From positions 1-47,592 of the forward strand of contig JALEIR010000033.1 of NCBI GenBank assembly GCA_022769665.1: a DNA stretch of 47,592 nt, in the 5' to 3' direction. The DNA is from Lachnospiraceae bacterium (GTDB lineage Bacteria > Bacillota > Clostridia > Lachnospirales > Lachnospiraceae). A program made the translations under genes and the position numbers. The notes under the pieces were generated by a model. The model worked only from the letters and a program-made list of their open reading frames with translations, ran no database searches and was not told the origin of the DNA. Below, piece by piece: positions 26,015-38,318 of this stretch (the first letter of the stretch is position 1; each line of letters begins with the position of its first letter).

Positions 26015-26262
26015 CAAAATAAACCACGGAAATCCATCTTTAGAGACGAATTTTCCGCGGTTCCACTCTAATTAAGGACAATATGCCCTTCCCTCAAATG
26101 CTTAACGCGCACACACGTGTCCGGATACCCACTGTTTATCGGTGCTCTCCGAACCTGCTCCCGGATGCACTTCCTTTTTCTCCGACGAAGAACGCTTTCA
26201 GCCTGTATGCGCTCCCTCTCTGTCATCTTTCCGAAAAAGTACTCTTTCCGTTCACTGCATTT
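26015..26262 (-). promoter_or_regulatory. T-box leader, cysteine-specific
   Basis: The T-box core AGAGTGGAACCGCGG lies at 26055-26069 and is followed by a terminator hairpin AACCGCGGAAA/TTTCCGTGGTT (26022-26062) with a T-rich tail. Upstream is a long Stem I region with GAGAGGGAGCG and a specifier-like GAAGTGCATCC. The candidate specifier TGC (plus-strand 26167-26169) is a cysteine codon, matching the cysE-cysS operon it precedes. Uncharged tRNA-Cys should stabilise the antiterminator. Confidence 0.92.
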
Positions 26263-26273
26263 ATCTATTAATC

Positions 26274-26302
26274 AGAATATGCAAATTTGACGATTTTGTC
26301 AA
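26274..26302 (-). promoter_or_regulatory. Promoter of the T-box cysE operon
   Basis: TTGACA, 17-base spacer, TATTCT on the minus strand, just upstream of the T-box leader and just after the ispF stop. Confidence 0.9.
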
Positions 26303-26318
26303 TCTTTTTTCTGACCAT

Positions 26319-26855
26319 CTATCTTCCCGCGCATCCGCTGCAGCCTTCGCAGCCGCCGGACACCTGCTGCGCTGTGAGATCAAAGGGACTTGTCAGCATA
26401 CAAACAGCCTGAGAAGAAATACCTTCTCCGTTCCCCGTAAACCCCAATCCCTCCTCGGTGGTGGCCTTTACATTCACGCAACTGATATCCATATTCAGAG
26501 CCCGGGCAATATTTTCCCGCATGTCATCGATAAAGGGCCGCATCTTTGGAGCCTGGGCAATAATGGTAGCATCGATGTTCTCCACAAAAAAACCTTTTTC
26601 TTCCAAAAGTGCTCCCACTTTTTTCAAAAGTAACATAGAAGAAATTCCCTTATATGCAGGATCACTGTCAGGAAAATGCTTCCCGATATCGCCGAGAGCC
26701 GCAGCGCCCAACAAAGCATCCATCACCGCATGTAACAACACATCCGCATCCGAATGTCCCAGAAGTCCTTTTACATAAGGTATTTTTACACCGCCAAGAA
26801 TCAAGTCTCTGCCTTCCACCAGACGATGCACATCATATCCCATTCCGACTCTCAT
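26319..26855 (-). CDS. ispF: 2-C-methyl-D-erythritol 2,4-cyclodiphosphate synthase
   Basis: IspF cyclises CDP-ME phosphate to MEcPP in the non-mevalonate isoprenoid pathway. Zinc ligands D8 and H10 (GYDVHRL) and H42-type ([12 protein letters not shown]), the [11 protein letters not shown] loop and [12 protein letters not shown] are present. The family is about 157 residues; this one has a C-terminal extension ending [12 protein letters not shown], with three cysteines in a Gly-rich tail. It follows the GT-C-like gene by nine bases, so they share a transcript, and it is separated from cysE by the T-box promoter. Confidence 0.96.
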   Translation of the reverse strand: MRVGMGYDVHRLVEGRDLILGGVKIPYVKGLLGHSDADVLLHAVMDALLGAAALGDIGKHFPDSDPAYKGISSMLLLKKVGALLEEKGFFVENIDATIIAQAPKMRPFIDDMRENIARALNMDISCVNVKATTEEGLGFTGNGEGISSQAVCMLTSPFDLTAQQVSGGCEGCSGCAGR

Positions 26856-26864
26856 TCCGTTTCC

Positions 26865-28463
26865 TTACCTTTCTTCCGCACAGTCCCGCAGCTGCTGCAC
26901 AGAATCAAAAACATAAACTCCGAAGCATCCGTCATCGTAAACCTTTTCTCCGATTTGAAGTGCCTGCGCATCTGCGTATGTGTTTTCTTCCTCCTTCGTC
27001 AAAAGCAGGAATACTTCACCCTCACAATAATCCTCCTCATAATACTTCATGGGAGAAGACCATGTAAAATAATCCAGATGTTCCGGGTCGTTTACATTTC
27101 CAATCTCAACCACACCATTGGTAATCTCTGTGATAATATTACCGTTTGTATAGGTGGCAAATCCAAAATGATAATCATTTTCTTTCAGAAATGCCGCCAC
27201 CTGATATCTATTTTTATTCTTATCCACAGTCACAAAAGACAGTACCACCTTTGCAGTCCCCAAAAGCAGACAGCCCACCAATAAAACCGCCACGGCTATC
27301 TTGTCGAACCCGGGATGCTTCCCTTCAAAATAGAAACAGAGCACGGGAAGAACAAAGATAAAAATAGTCAGGTAATATCTGGGTACCATGGTGCTGGTGG
27401 TAAAAACAAACACGAACATATTCAGGCAAAAAGCCGTAACAAGGAACAATACAGTAAAGGATCGCCTGCCGTCACTGTCTTTCCGTGCCTTTACCGTACA
27501 CCAGATAAATACCCCAAGAAGTACAAATGCACAAACCGTAACGATTCCCCGCATTGACAGCACTGCCCTCTCGGGAATATAGCCGAACAGCATCAAAAGA
27601 CAACCCAATGCATTTTGCAGTCTGTCAAACAATTCCCCTTGGTAAATCGGAATAAACAAAGTGGATTCATAGGTCTGAAAAACATATTTTCTGCTGACAT
27701 ACAGTACATTAACAGCATAACCCACAACACTTCCCAGTATTCCCAAAAGGCTGTATACAAAGTATCGGAATTCCTCTGCACCGATTATTTTCCCGAAGTT
27801 CTCTCCGGTCATCTCCTTCCGAAAGGTCTGAAAGGAATCTGATTTCAGCACATACAGAAACGCCGCCAACACCAGCGGGCATTGTAGAACAAACAGATAT
27901 CTCACGCCGGAAATACCGCAAATGGCTGCCAATGCAAAATAAAAACAAAGAATTTCCAGCCGTCTTGCTTTTCTGATATTTCCCGCTGCCAGGCGAAGAA
28001 ACATTCCGAAAAACAAAAACACAATAATCATATGAGGCATGTAAGTGTTTCCAATCTGCACATGCGTCATCATGGTTTCCGAAAAAGGCAAAAACAGAAG
28101 AACCGAAGTCAGAATCACAAGGCTTCTCTTGACCCGGAACGGCTTCATAAAATAATAGTAGGATGCCAATAAGAGTCCGTAAAACACAAGATTGGTAATC
28201 ATTCGGATGATGTGCCAATTATCCATAATTTTGAACAGCGGTGCCATAATCAACTGAGTATACAGGAAACGGAATTCCGTAGAATAATACCAGTCAGGTG
28301 TGGCAAACACATGATTCGTCTCCGCCAACAGCTTGGAAAACATCATCTCTGCTGCCATGTCGGAATCCAGCCAGTGCAACTGATAAAATGCATTTAGAAG
28401 CACCAACAGCAACAGTATGCCGCCCAGAACCGTATATGGCAGTATTTTTCCGATTTTTTTCAT
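26865..28463 (-). CDS. Polytopic membrane protein, GT-C glycosyltransferase-like
   Basis: About 532 residues with some ten or more membrane helices. The first extracytoplasmic loop after helix 1 has a DSDMAAEMMFSKLL segment with acidic residues, and the last 80 residues form a soluble domain, the arrangement of GT-C lipid-linked-sugar transferases. I cannot name a specific family. It may glycosylate cell-wall or membrane components. The ATG at 28461-28463 (MKKIGKIL) is chosen because AAAGG is spaced usefully for it; an ATG four codons earlier abuts the AAAGG. It sits in an rlmD-helicase-GT-C-ispF run. Confidence 0.8.
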   Translation of the reverse strand: MKKIGKILPYTVLGGILLLLVLLNAFYQLHWLDSDMAAEMMFSKLLAETNHVFATPDWYYSTEFRFLYTQLIMAPLFKIMDNWHIIRMITNLVFYGLLLASYYYFMKPFRVKRSLVILTSVLLFLPFSETMMTHVQIGNTYMPHMIIVFLFFGMFLRLAAGNIRKARRLEILCFYFALAAICGISGVRYLFVLQCPLVLAAFLYVLKSDSFQTFRKEMTGENFGKIIGAEEFRYFVYSLLGILGSVVGYAVNVLYVSRKYVFQTYESTLFIPIYQGELFDRLQNALGCLLMLFGYIPERAVLSMRGIVTVCAFVLLGVFIWCTVKARKDSDGRRSFTVLFLVTAFCLNMFVFVFTTSTMVPRYYLTIFIFVLPVLCFYFEGKHPGFDKIAVAVLLVGCLLLGTAKVVLSFVTVDKNKNRYQVAAFLKENDYHFGFATYTNGNIITEITNGVVEIGNVNDPEHLDYFTWSSPMKYYEEDYCEGEVFLLLTKEEENTYADAQALQIGEKVYDDGCFGVYVFDSVQQLRDCAEER

Positions 28464-28555
28464 CGCCGAATCCATCCTTTTGTTTCACTTATCCATGTTG
28501 TTAAGAAGTACAATTTATAGTAATTAATTATACATGAATTCCACACAATAAGCAA

Positions 28556-30253
28556 TTATTCGCTTTCAGGCAAAATACTTTTCTTTCGTTTCGGTCGCGC
28601 CAAAGCGATTCCCTTTTCACTGCCGTCCCTGCGTATATCCCCGGGCTTTCTGTCATGGTTTCCACGGCGACTTCCGCCTTCCCTGCGCTCCTGCCCTTTT
28701 CCTTCCCCGCGACGTCCGTTTCCTTTCCGTCTGTCATCAAAGCGTTCCCCGCGGCCTTCCTCACGGCGTCCGTTTCTTTTCCGCCTGTCATCAAAGCGCT
28801 CTCCGCGGCCTTCCTCACGGCGTCCGTTTCCTTGCCGCCTGTCATCGAAGCGCTCTCCGCGGCCTTCCCCATGGCGTCCACTGTCTCTTCGTCTGTCTCC
28901 AAACCGTTCTCCGCGGCTTCTTCCGGCAGGTCGGTCCGCTTCAATCTCAGGTCCCTTATCTCCCACCTGTGCTTTTAGCATCACTGCAGCAAGCTCAAGG
29001 GCATCGCAGCCTTCTTCATCCATTTTATGCTGTAAAAAGCTTTTCATCAGTTCTATATCCTCATGCTCATGAAGCTCCCATGCACGATTCAGATACTTAT
29101 CCGCCTTGGCCTTCAAAACCTTAGCGGCTCCCGGCAGTTTTTTCTCTTCAATGGTTGTATGACATACTCTCTCGATTTCACGAATGCGATATCCTTCTCT
29201 GGCTGTTGCGAAGGTAAAGGATCTTCCGGTTTTTCCGGCACGTCCTGTTCTTCCGATACGATGCACATAATATTCAATATCCTGGGGAATATCATAATTA
29301 ATGACAGCCTCCACATTATCCACATCAATTCCTCTTGCCGCCACATCCGTGGCAATCAGGATATTGGTACTGCCGTTCCGGAACCGGTGCATGGCAGCAT
29401 CTCTCTGATGCTGAGACATGTCTCCATGCAGTCCCTCCGCACGAAAGCCTTCCTTTTTCAGCACCTCCGAAAGCTCATCCACCTTCACCTTGGTATTACA
29501 GAAAATCAGGCACAACGCCGGTTGATAATATTCCAACAGGCGGATACATGCTGCATCCTTGTCCTGATTCTTTACTCTGTAGTATCTCTGGGATACTAAC
29601 GGAATGGTAAGCTCCTTTGCCGCCACACGCACAAGTCTGGCATTGTTCTGAAACTGCCCCGTAATTTCAAGAATGGGTTGAGGCATGGTGGCAGAAAAAA
29701 GAGCTGTCTGATGTTCTCCGGGTATCTGGCCCAGAATCAGTTCCATATCCTCCCGAAATCCCATATTCAACATTTCATCCGCTTCATCCAACACCACAGT
29801 ATTTACATGATCCAACTTGATGGTATGTCTGCGCATATGATCCATCACACGCCCCGGTGTACCTACGATAATCTGTACCCCACGAAGACCGTTAATCTGT
29901 TTTCCGATTTCCTGTCCCCCATATACAGGAAGAACCTTGATACCGTGCATGTATTTTGCAATTTTTCGCAGTTCTTCAGCCGCCTGTATGGCAAGTTCAC
30001 GGGTAGGACAGAGAATAATGCACTGCAGCTTTCTGAAATCCGGATCAATCTTCTGTAGAGCGGGAATTCCGAAAGCTGCCGTCTTTCCCGTTCCCGTCTG
30101 AGCTTGTCCGATAATATCCTCTCCCTGAAGGAGACAGGGAATTGCCTGTTCCTGTATGGGAGAAAACTTCTCAAAACCCATCTCCTTAACTGCCCGCAGG
30201 ATCCTGTCATCTATCAATTCTTCCCAATTTTCCATCTCGTTTAAATTTTCCAA
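28556..30253 (-). CDS. DEAD-box ATP-dependent RNA helicase with RG-rich repeat tail
   Basis: An RNA helicase of the CshA/DeaD type, used in ribosome assembly and RNA decay. Motifs run in order: Q motif (FSPIQEQAIPCL), Walker A AQTGTGK (51-57), DEAD (156-159), SAT (near 187), and HRIGRTGR in domain 2. After residue about 430 the tail is disordered and basic, built from near-identical 18-residue units (GRGERFDDRRKGNG), which should bind RNA and may promote condensation. The start appears to be TTG at 30251-30253 with AGGA eight bases upstream; an ATG six codons later lacks a good site. Next to rlmD, another RNA enzyme. Confidence 0.95.
   Translation of the reverse strand: MENLNEMENWEELIDDRILRAVKEMGFEKFSPIQEQAIPCLLQGEDIIGQAQTGTGKTAAFGIPALQKIDPDFRKLQCIILCPTRELAIQAAEELRKIAKYMHGIKVLPVYGGQEIGKQINGLRGVQIIVGTPGRVMDHMRRHTIKLDHVNTVVLDEADEMLNMGFREDMELILGQIPGEHQTALFSATMPQPILEITGQFQNNARLVRVAAKELTIPLVSQRYYRVKNQDKDAACIRLLEYYQPALCLIFCNTKVKVDELSEVLKKEGFRAEGLHGDMSQHQRDAAMHRFRNGSTNILIATDVAARGIDVDNVEAVINYDIPQDIEYYVHRIGRTGRAGKTGRSFTFATAREGYRIREIERVCHTTIEEKKLPGAAKVLKAKADKYLNRAWELHEHEDIELMKSFLQHKMDEEGCDALELAAVMLKAQVGDKGPEIEADRPAGRSRGERFGDRRRDSGRHGEGRGERFDDRRQGNGRREEGRGERFDDRRKRNGRREEGRGERFDDRRKGNGRRGEGKGQERREGGSRRGNHDRKPGDIRRDGSEKGIALARPKRKKSILPESE
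28710..28925 (-). repeat. Four tandem 54-base coding repeats in the helicase tail
   Basis: Units start at about 28710, 28764, 28818 and 28872. The middle copies differ at only a few bases, and the outer ones are more diverged. Each encodes 18 residues of the RG/RD-rich tail. Copy number is likely to vary between strains by slippage without changing frame. Confidence 0.9.
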
Positions 30254-30274
30254 CTTTCATTTCCTTTCCAAAAA

Positions 30275-31459
30275 CTATTTTCCTGTCCTTATCAACCGTA
30301 CCACAGCTTCACAACTGTCCGTAAAAGGGAACATATCTACTGCAACACCTTTCTCAACCGTATATCCCTTTTGTGTCAGATATTTCAAGTCGCGTACCAG
30401 TGTCTCGGGATTACAGGAAATATAGACAACCCGCTTGGGAGCAAGCCGGGCTACAGAATTTAAAAATTCCTCGCTGCTTCCGCTGCGGGGAGGGTCCATC
30501 AGCACCACGTCCACCTTTGCATCCTGTTGTGCCATCTCTACCAAAAACTTTCCCGCATCGTTCTGATAAAATTCTATATTGTTCACCCCGTTACGCTTTG
30601 CATTGCTTCGGGCATCTCTCACCGCATCAGGATTCAATTCCACTCCGATGACCCTTCCGGCTTTATCTGATGCAATCATGCCGATGGTACCTGTTCCGCA
30701 GTAAGCATCCACCACAACCTCGCTCCCTGTAAGTCCGGCATACTCCATGGCTTTATTGTACAGCTTTTCTGTCTGTACCGGATTTACCTGATAGAAGGAT
30801 TTCGGAGAAATACGGAAAGTTTTACCGCACAACTCATCCTCGATATATCCTTTCCCGTAAATGACCTGCTCCCTGTCTCCAAGCACCATACTGGTATTAC
30901 GGTCGTTGACATTAATGACAACGGTAGTAATCTCCGGATGCAGCTTTAACAGCGCCTTCACAAAATTGTTCTTTGAGGGCATTATGGGAGAGCTCAGCAC
31001 CAAAACCACCATAATCTGCCCTGTCACATGGCCGGTGCGAATCAGGACATGCCGCAGTAATCCATAACCCGTATCTTCATTATAAGGACGTATTTTAAAA
31101 GATTTTAATAATCCCCTGATGGAAACAATAATTTCATCAGCCTTCCTGTTCTCAATGAGGCAGCTGTCCACGGGTACAATTCGGTGACTCTTTTCCTCAT
31201 AAATACCGGATATGGCATTATGTTTCCTGTCCTCCCCGAACACTGCATGTACCTTGTTTCGATAGTGAGTTGGCTGCTCCATGCCGATAATATGTTCCGG
31301 TTTACAATAGGGCTCCATCAGTTTTCGGAATATAGTCTCCTTTGATCTTAATTGCTCCTCATAAGGTTTCCCTATCCATCGGCATCCGCCGCACTTTCCC
31401 GCTACGGGACATGAATCAGTGTTTGTCTTAGGCTTTTGATACATGGTATTTTGTCTCAT
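30275..31459 (-). CDS. rlmD: 23S rRNA (uracil-5-)-methyltransferase, RlmD/RumA type
   Basis: A SAM-dependent m5U methyltransferase for 23S rRNA. A [4Fe-4S] cysteine pattern is at the N-terminus (C17-x5-C23-x2-C26 plus a later Cys in VDSCLIENR), then the SAM site VVDAYCGTGTIGM, the VVLMDPPRSG motif and the nucleophile in VVYISCNPETLVRDL. The N-terminal TRAM domain common in this family is missing: the cluster begins within 20 residues of the start, giving 394 rather than about 450 residues. In Bacillus one such enzyme modifies both U747 and U1939; which sites apply here is unknown. GGAG precedes the ATG by eight bases. Confidence 0.93.
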   Translation of the reverse strand: MRQNTMYQKPKTNTDSCPVAGKCGGCRWIGKPYEEQLRSKETIFRKLMEPYCKPEHIIGMEQPTHYRNKVHAVFGEDRKHNAISGIYEEKSHRIVPVDSCLIENRKADEIIVSIRGLLKSFKIRPYNEDTGYGLLRHVLIRTGHVTGQIMVVLVLSSPIMPSKNNFVKALLKLHPEITTVVINVNDRNTSMVLGDREQVIYGKGYIEDELCGKTFRISPKSFYQVNPVQTEKLYNKAMEYAGLTGSEVVVDAYCGTGTIGMIASDKAGRVIGVELNPDAVRDARSNAKRNGVNNIEFYQNDAGKFLVEMAQQDAKVDVVLMDPPRSGSSEEFLNSVARLAPKRVVYISCNPETLVRDLKYLTQKGYTVEKGVAVDMFPFTDSCEAVVRLIRTGK

Positions 31460-31502
31460 GCCGATTTCTCCATACCTTTCGAATCACATAAAAGTATCCT
31501 GA

Positions 31503-31536
31503 TAAAACAAAAGAGTCCAGATAACACTGGACTCTT
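31503..31536 (-). terminator. Terminator after tRNA-Pro
   Basis: AAGAGTCCAG (31511-31520) pairs with CTGGACTCTT (31527-31536); TTTTGTTTT follows on the minus strand. Confidence 0.93.
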
Positions 31537-31541
31537 TAGCG

Positions 31542-31616
31542 TCGGAGTGGCGGGATTCGAACTCGCGACCTCCACCTCCCTAAGATGGCGCTCTAACCAA
31601 GCTGAGCCACACCCCG
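31542..31616 (-). tRNA. tRNA-Pro (AGG)
   Basis: A full 75-base cloverleaf beginning CGGGGTG, with discriminator A and T-arm GCGAG-TTCGAAT-CCCGC (one mismatch-like G/C edge). The anticodon loop TTAGGGA, between stem CCATC and GGTGG, gives anticodon AGG, with the G37 typical of tRNA-Pro. An A at position 34 is rare in bacteria outside tRNA-Arg(ACG). No CCA encoded. Own promoter and terminator. Confidence 0.93.
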
Positions 31617-31629
31617 AGACACATTTAGC

Positions 31630-31658
31630 ATTATAACGTGTCCCTTAGAAAAAAGCAA
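31630..31658 (-). promoter_or_regulatory. Promoter of tRNA-Pro
   Basis: TTGCTT, 17-base spacer, perfect TATAAT on the minus strand, 14 bases before the tRNA. Confidence 0.88.
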
Positions 31659-31682
31659 GAGGTTTTTTTAAAATTGTTGAAA

Positions 31683-31712
31683 TTTTTTACACAGTTTGGC
31701 CAGGCGAACTGT
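31683..31712 (-). terminator. Terminator after beta-galactosidase
   Basis: ACAGTT (31691-31696) and AACTGT (31707-31712) with an inner GCC/GGC pairing, followed on the minus strand by GTAAAAAATTT. The T-run is weak, so termination may be partial. Confidence 0.6.
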
Positions 31713-31719
31713 TTTATCC

Positions 31720-36277
<4,558 letters not shown>

Positions 36278-36469
36278 ATTGTCCTCCTGTTTATGCCTGC
36301 TCCGGAAATATCTTTTCCGGGACAATCTCATATCATTTTACAATTTTTTTCATTAATTGTATACATCTTTGCCGGAATTTTTACGGACTTTTTCCGGAAA
36401 GTACTCACTACCTTTTTTGATTTATTTGTAATATTGCTTTCGATAATACTTTCATACAATTTGTGAAAA

Positions 36470-36518
36470 AAGCAACAACAAAACAACGGCTGCGCACTCT
36501 TTTCAGTACACAGCCGTT
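36470..36518 (-). terminator. Terminator after tRNA-Asn
   Basis: AACGGCTG (36485-36492) pairs with CAGCCGTT (36511-36518); TGTTTTGTTGTTGCTTTTTT follows on the minus strand. Confidence 0.85.
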
Positions 36519-36526
36519 ATCCGAAG

Positions 36527-36598
36527 CTCCCCGAGTAGGGCTCGAACCTACAACAACTCGGTTAACAGCCGAGTGCTCTACCATTGAGCTATCGATGA
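36527..36598 (-). tRNA. tRNA-Asn (GTT), with an acceptor-stem mismatch
   Basis: A 72-base cloverleaf with D-arm GCTC/GAGC, anticodon stem-loop CTCGG-CTGTTAA-CCGAG (anticodon GTT), and T-arm GTAGG-TTCGAGC-CCTAC. The acceptor is TCATCGA against TCGGGGA: position 3 is A facing G70, and position 4 is a T-G wobble. Related genes normally have C or another pairing base there. Discriminator G is correct for Asn. It may be a tolerated variant or a decaying copy. Confidence 0.92.
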
Positions 36599-36610
36599 AA
36601 ATACTTATTA

Positions 36611-36640
36611 ATAATATAGTACATTTTTCTTTTCTGTCAA
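36611..36640 (-). promoter_or_regulatory. Promoter of tRNA-Asn
   Basis: TTGACA, 18-base spacer, TATTAT on the minus strand; the -35 overlaps the uxuA stop codon. The transcript would start only about six bases before the tRNA. Confidence 0.8.
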
Positions 36641-37722
36641 GAGGGTGAGGAATTTTTTTCCATCTTCTTTTTCTCTGTCTTTTCGATAGCTTCCCAAAGT
36701 CCGTTCAGATACGTAGCTCCCAGGGCCCTGTCGTAAAGTCCGTAGCCCGGTCTTCCTGTCTCTCCCCATATCATTCTGCCGTGGTCAGGGCGGATATAGC
36801 CTTCAAAACCGCTGTCAAACAATGCTTTCATAATGGCATACATATCCAATGTTCCGCAGACAGACAAATGGGCGGTTTCCTCAAATCCCCTGTTCTCCGG
36901 CAGCACCGCTACGTTCCGCATGTGTACGAAATGGATTCTTCCCATTTTTCCATACTTTTCCGCCATTTTTACAACATCATTTCGGCCCGAGCAACCCAGC
37001 GAACCGGTACAAAGCGTAATACCGTTGTTAGGCACGTCAAACAGCTTTAAGAACCGATCCAGATTCTTTTCATCCGTGATAATGCGTGGGAGACCGAAAA
37101 TACTCCAGCAGGGATCATCCTCGTGGATAGCCATATTTACACCGCACTCCACAGCAACGGGTATAATGCGTTCCAAAAAATATTTCAGGTTATCCCAAAG
37201 CATCTCCTCAGACATAAACTGGTACTCCGCCACCACATCCCGAAGCTCCGCCCGTGTGTAGCTGGCATCCCAACCCGGAAGCGTCAAGTCGCTGTCACTC
37301 TGTAAAGGATTTACTTCATCCACACGGCTCTGATAATAAGCCAGCGTTGTAGACCCGTCCGGAAGTTCATGGGCAAGTTCCGTCCTTGTCCAGTCAAACA
37401 CAGGCATAAAATTGTAGCAAACACACTTTACTCCTGCTTCGGCAACTCTTCGGATGTTTTCACAATAATTTTCAATGTAGTGGTCTCTTGTCTTCTTTCC
37501 CAGCTTGATATCCTCATGCACCGGAATACTCTCCACCACCTCGAAAGCCATGCCTTCCGCCTCAATCACAGATTTCAGATCTGCGATGCTCTCCCTGCTC
37601 CAAACCTGCCCCACAGGCACATCATACACTGCCGTCACAATAGTACTCATACCGGGAATCTGCCGGATATTCCGCAAAGTTACCTTATCCTCTTTCCCAT
37701 ACCACCGAAATGACAGCTTCAT
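36637..37722 (-). CDS. uxuA: Mannonate dehydratase
   Basis: Converts D-mannonate to 2-keto-3-deoxygluconate in glucuronate breakdown. The 361 residues have a TIM barrel with the UxuA landmarks [57 protein letters not shown] and the closing [11 protein letters not shown], which provide the metal ligands. GGGAGG precedes the ATG by nine bases. No other uxu/uxa/kdg gene adjoins, so the pathway's other enzymes are elsewhere. A possible extended -10 (TGTTATAGT) lies about 90 bases upstream. Confidence 0.97.
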   Translation of the reverse strand: MKLSFRWYGKEDKVTLRNIRQIPGMSTIVTAVYDVPVGQVWSRESIADLKSVIEAEGMAFEVVESIPVHEDIKLGKKTRDHYIENYCENIRRVAEAGVKCVCYNFMPVFDWTRTELAHELPDGSTTLAYYQSRVDEVNPLQSDSDLTLPGWDASYTRAELRDVVAEYQFMSEEMLWDNLKYFLERIIPVAVECGVNMAIHEDDPCWSIFGLPRIITDEKNLDRFLKLFDVPNNGITLCTGSLGCSGRNDVVKMAEKYGKMGRIHFVHMRNVAVLPENRGFEETAHLSVCGTLDMYAIMKALFDSGFEGYIRPDHGRMIWGETGRPGYGLYDRALGATYLNGLWEAIEKTEKKKMEKNSSPS

Positions 37723-37926
37723 ACTTGTGTACCTCCCAATGCCTGTTGCTTCTGTTCCACTGCAGATTCTTTACGGTAGAGTATTATGTCCGGTATGAAA
37801 AATAATTATGCACTATAACATTGACTTCTTTTTTGAAATGATATGGATATGCTATGAGTGTTTTCATTTCAACAATTTAGCCCAACCATATAGCAGCAAG
37901 CCCGTTACGGTTATATTTCAAAAAAG

Positions 37927-38029
37927 TCAGAATTGGACCGTAAGATTAAAGAGCTTATTACGGTCCAATTTCATAAAACGCAAATTCTCCCGTAAAAATT
38001 AGATAGCTCTGAAAAGAGAAATTATCCAA
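37927..38029 (-). other. Possible tiny orphan transcript with a perfect hairpin
   Basis: In the 390-base gap between uxuA and tRNA-Gly, a 13-pair perfect hairpin (AATTGGACCGTAA, 37931-37943, with 37958-37970) is followed on the minus strand by CTGACTTTTTT. Upstream on the same strand is a promoter-like TTGGAT, 18 bases, TATCTA (38000-38029). A 15-codon frame starting MKLDRNKL (ATG 37972-37974, stop 37927-37929) lies inside the hairpin, with GGGAG eleven bases before it. It could be a small RNA, a leader, or chance. Nothing else is recognisable in 37735-38050. Confidence 0.4.
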
Positions 38030-38055
38030 ATGACATACCCATTTTTCACAATACA

Positions 38056-38107
38056 AAAAAGCCGTAAAATAACGTTTTCTCTTGAGAATACGTTATTTTC
38101 GGCTTTT
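38056..38107 (-). terminator. Strong terminator after tRNA-Gly
   Basis: Long arms AAAAGCCG-t-AAAATAACGT (38057-38075) and ACGTTATTTT-CGGCTTTT (38090-38107), ending in six T on the minus strand. Confidence 0.94.
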
Positions 38108-38114
38108 CATCCAG

Positions 38115-38185
38115 AGCAGATAACGGGAATCGAACCCGCCTCCTCAGCTTGGGAAGCTGATGTACTACCGATATACTATATCTGC
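38115..38185 (-). tRNA. tRNA-Gly (CCC)
   Basis: A 71-base cloverleaf: acceptor GCAGATA/TATCTGC, D-arm GTAT/GTAC, anticodon stem-loop TCAGC-TTCCCAA-GCTGA (anticodon CCC, codon GGG), T-arm GCGGG-TTCGATT-CCCGT, discriminator T. No CCA encoded. It reads the rare GGG codon. Confidence 0.95.
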
Positions 38186-38196
38186 TGAATGAATTG

Positions 38197-38225
38197 ATTA
38201 TAGCATACCTTTCCCGCAATTTCCA
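38197..38225 (-). promoter_or_regulatory. Promoter of tRNA-Gly
   Basis: Perfect TATAAT (38197-38202, minus strand) with a weak TGGAAA -35 at 17-base spacing, 12 bases before the tRNA. Confidence 0.75.
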
Positions 38226-38318
38226 GACCCAATTTTCAAAAAAAGAGCAACAGTTCAGCCATAAAATGTCGACAATAATGCGTGGGGCTTGCACGTAAAG
38301 CATTATCCGCCCGAATAC

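Noticed and set aside
26083..26271. Short plus-strand frames over the Cys T-box
   Set aside because: They are chance frames through a structured leader on the opposite strand.
37735..37900. Hidden gene upstream of uxuA
   Set aside because: No frame with a ribosome binding site and no recognisable motif; only a possible promoter for uxuA.
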